DNA of 15,979 nucleotides, taken from JAQVSV01 sp041667045. GTDB taxonomy: Bacteria > Elusimicrobiota > Elusimicrobia > Elusimicrobiales > Elusimicrobiaceae. The stretch covers positions 1 to 15,979 of the forward strand of contig JBAYFS010000038.1 in NCBI GenBank assembly GCA_041667045.1, read 5' to 3'. The translations under genes were made by a program, and so were the position numbers. Below are positions 14,806 to 15,979 of the stretch, piece by piece; positions within the stretch are counted from its first letter, which is position 1; each line of letters begins with the position of its first letter. The notes below the pieces were generated by a model. The model made no database searches, had not been told where the DNA came from, and worked only from the letters and a program-made list of their open reading frames with translations.

Positions 14806-14825
14806 TAATTTCATTCGCGTATTTT

Positions 14826-14855
14826 TTGCGGTGAAAAATGGAAAAATGCTAGATT
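14826..14855 (+). promoter_or_regulatory. Promoter of the PfkB-family kinase gene
   Basis: TTGCGG (14826-14831), an 18-base spacer and TAGATT (14850-14855). TG at 14847-14848 makes an extended -10 (TGnTAGATT). The expected start is at 14861-14863, immediately before the ATG at 14864, leaving no room for a ribosome site. It is divergent from, and close to, the AsmA promoter. Confidence 0.5.
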
Positions 14856-14863
14856 AACTATGA

Positions 14864-15805
14864 ATGAACAAGATTTTGGTGGTTAATCTGAATTTTGCCG
14901 TGGCGAAGACCGCGGTGGTTGACGAATTCCGCGATTTCCGGGTATACCGGCTCGCCCGCGTAGAAACCCTGCCCGGCGGCAAGGGCATGAATGTGGCGCG
15001 GGCTCTCCGTGCGCTTGGCTGTTCGGCCCGGATTATAGGTTTTATCGCGGGCAATAACGGCAGCTGGATAGCGCAGACGCTTAAAAAGGAAAGATTCCCG
15101 GCGGAACTGGTTCCCTTTTCGCCCGGCGAAAGCAGGTTTTGCCTTTCCGTCGCAGACGCCGGCGGCGTGTCAATGGAATTTAACGAGGAGGGCGACAGTG
15201 TGCCCTGCTCGGCGCAGGTCCGGTTTGTGAAGCGGTTTGAACGCGCGCTTGAAAACTGCCACGCGGTGGCGCTCAGCGGGCGGATGTGCGCGGGCCTGCC
15301 GCACGATTTCTTCAACAAACTTATTGCCATTGCCAAGCGGGCGGGCGTGCTTTGCGCTGTTGACACCAGCGGCGTGCCCTTGCGGAAAGTTATTGAAGCC
15401 GGGCCGGAACTCATAAAGATAAACCGCGAGGAATTTGAGTTTCTGGCGGGCGCCAGGCTGACTCCCGCCAATCTGCTGAAAATTTTCAGGCGGGCCGAAC
15501 GGGCCGGAACGCAATACCTTATAGTAACGGACGGGCCAAAGCCCGCTTGGGCCGTGGCGAAGGGCCGCATCTGGAAGTATTCCCCCCCTAAAATCAGGGT
15601 TGTCACTCCGGTCGGGGCGGGCGACTCCTGCCTTGCCGGGCTGCTATACGGGTTTTTAAAACGCATGAGCAACAAAGACTGCGTGAAGTTCGCGCTCGGC
15701 GCCGCCGCGAGCGATTGCATGAGCGTGCGCGCCGGGGATATTGTCAAAGATCAATGCGCGGCGGTCGCGGCTCGTGTTAAATGTGAAGAGCACTTTTTTT
15801 CTTAA
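14864..15805 (+). CDS. PfkB-family sugar kinase (1-phosphofructokinase/tagatose-6-phosphate kinase-like)
   Basis: ATP-dependent kinase of 313 residues in the FruK/LacC group of PfkB enzymes, which phosphorylate sugar phosphates in the cytoplasm. It has the first signature PGGKGMNVARAL at 37-48, GFIAGNNGSWI at 59-69, AVDTSG at 165-170, and the ATP-site signature TPVGAGDSCLAGLLYG at 248-263 with the catalytic base Asp254. IKINREE at 184-190 replaces the usual IKPNxxE. The N-terminal strand reads NLNFAVAKT where the group normally has TLNPAxDxT, so the substrate-contacting Asp is Ala14. LSGRMCAGLP replaces the usual LSGSLPxG. Substrate therefore uncertain. iorA follows after 14 bases and is probably co-transcribed. 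Confidence 0.85.
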   Translation: MNKILVVNLNFAVAKTAVVDEFRDFRVYRLARVETLPGGKGMNVARALRALGCSARIIGFIAGNNGSWIAQTLKKERFPAELVPFSPGESRFCLSVADAGGVSMEFNEEGDSVPCSAQVRFVKRFERALENCHAVALSGRMCAGLPHDFFNKLIAIAKRAGVLCAVDTSGVPLRKVIEAGPELIKINREEFEFLAGARLTPANLLKIFRRAERAGTQYLIVTDGPKPAWAVAKGRIWKYSPPKIRVVTPVGAGDSCLAGLLYGFLKRMSNKDCVKFALGAAASDCMSVRAGDIVKDQCAAVAARVKCEEHFFS

Positions 15806-15819
15806 ACGAGGATAACAAC

Positions 15820-15979
15820 ATGGATAAAATGCTTTTGCTGGGCGATGAGGCTGTGGGGCAGGCCGCGCTTGACGCCGGACTGGGCGGCGCGTTCGGCTAT
15901 CCGGGCACCCCGTCAACGGAGATATTCGAGTATCTTCAGAAAAACGCCGTAAAGGGCGGTTATTCCGCCATCTGGTCCG
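15820..15979 (+). CDS. iorA: Indolepyruvate ferredoxin oxidoreductase alpha subunit (partial, N-terminus only)
   Basis: IorA with IorB oxidatively decarboxylates aryl pyruvates from aromatic amino acids to aryl-acetyl-CoA, reducing ferredoxin; it is thiamine-diphosphate dependent and found in anaerobes. Only about 53 residues are visible: MDKMLLLGDEAVGQAALDAG, then GYPGTPSTEIFEYL and SAIWS at the edge. The LLLGxEAxxxxALxAG and GYPGTPSxEI motifs are characteristic of the IorA N-terminus. The start has GAGG eight bases upstream. The rest, including the thiamine-binding and ferredoxin-like domains, lies beyond the window, so a relative in the same oxidoreductase family cannot be fully excluded. 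Confidence 0.85.
   Translation, partial: MDKMLLLGDEAVGQAALDAGLGGAFGYPGTPSTEIFEYLQKNAVKGGYSAIWS

Overview
The window looks like ordinary chromosomal DNA from a Gram-negative-type (diderm) bacterium. The envelope evidence is a large AsmA-like protein coupled to a lipoprotein. Other clues are HrcA/CIRCE-type heat-shock control of groESL, a bacterial Ser/Thr kinase-phosphatase pair, and the start of an indolepyruvate:ferredoxin oxidoreductase gene, an enzyme typical of anaerobes. The DNA is moderately GC-rich by eye. Elusimicrobiota or a similar poorly cultured anaerobic phylum is a guess from gene style, not something the sequence proves. I see no IS element, integrase, CRISPR array, tRNA or rRNA. 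No stretch longer than about 150 bases lacks a gene or regulatory site.

Layout. (1) 1-1983, minus: maf, then a secreted protein of unknown function, then trxB (cut by the window edge). Each junction is a 4-base ATGA overlap, and maf has a -10 box so close that its mRNA may be leaderless. (2) 2068-4490, minus: yggS (PLP homeostasis), a yggU/DUF167 gene, mtnA (methionine salvage) and cutA. The promoter region ahead of yggS contains two small inverted repeats. (3) 4588-6734, minus: groES-groEL, ending in a strong hairpin terminator and preceded by a sigma70-type promoter framed by two CIRCE operators. (4) 6742-9777, minus: a membrane Ser/Thr kinase with eight predicted transmembrane segments, followed by its probable PP2C phosphatase. 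There is no visible terminator between the phosphatase and groES. (5) 9904-11287: an MBL-fold hydrolase (minus) diverges from a small protein with two PC4 domains (plus). The PC4 gene has a consensus promoter and a clean terminator. (6) 11285-14793, minus: an AsmA-like envelope protein overlapping a downstream lipoprotein gene. (7) 14864-15979, plus: a PfkB-family sugar kinase followed by the start of iorA.

Most genes are housekeeping. The parts that deserve a second look are the multi-pass kinase with a candidate periplasmic sensor loop, the tandem-PC4 protein, the PfkB kinase that lacks the usual substrate-binding Asp, the AsmA-coupled lipoprotein, and three genes whose -10 boxes imply leaderless transcripts. 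I found no convincing wholly new multi-gene system.
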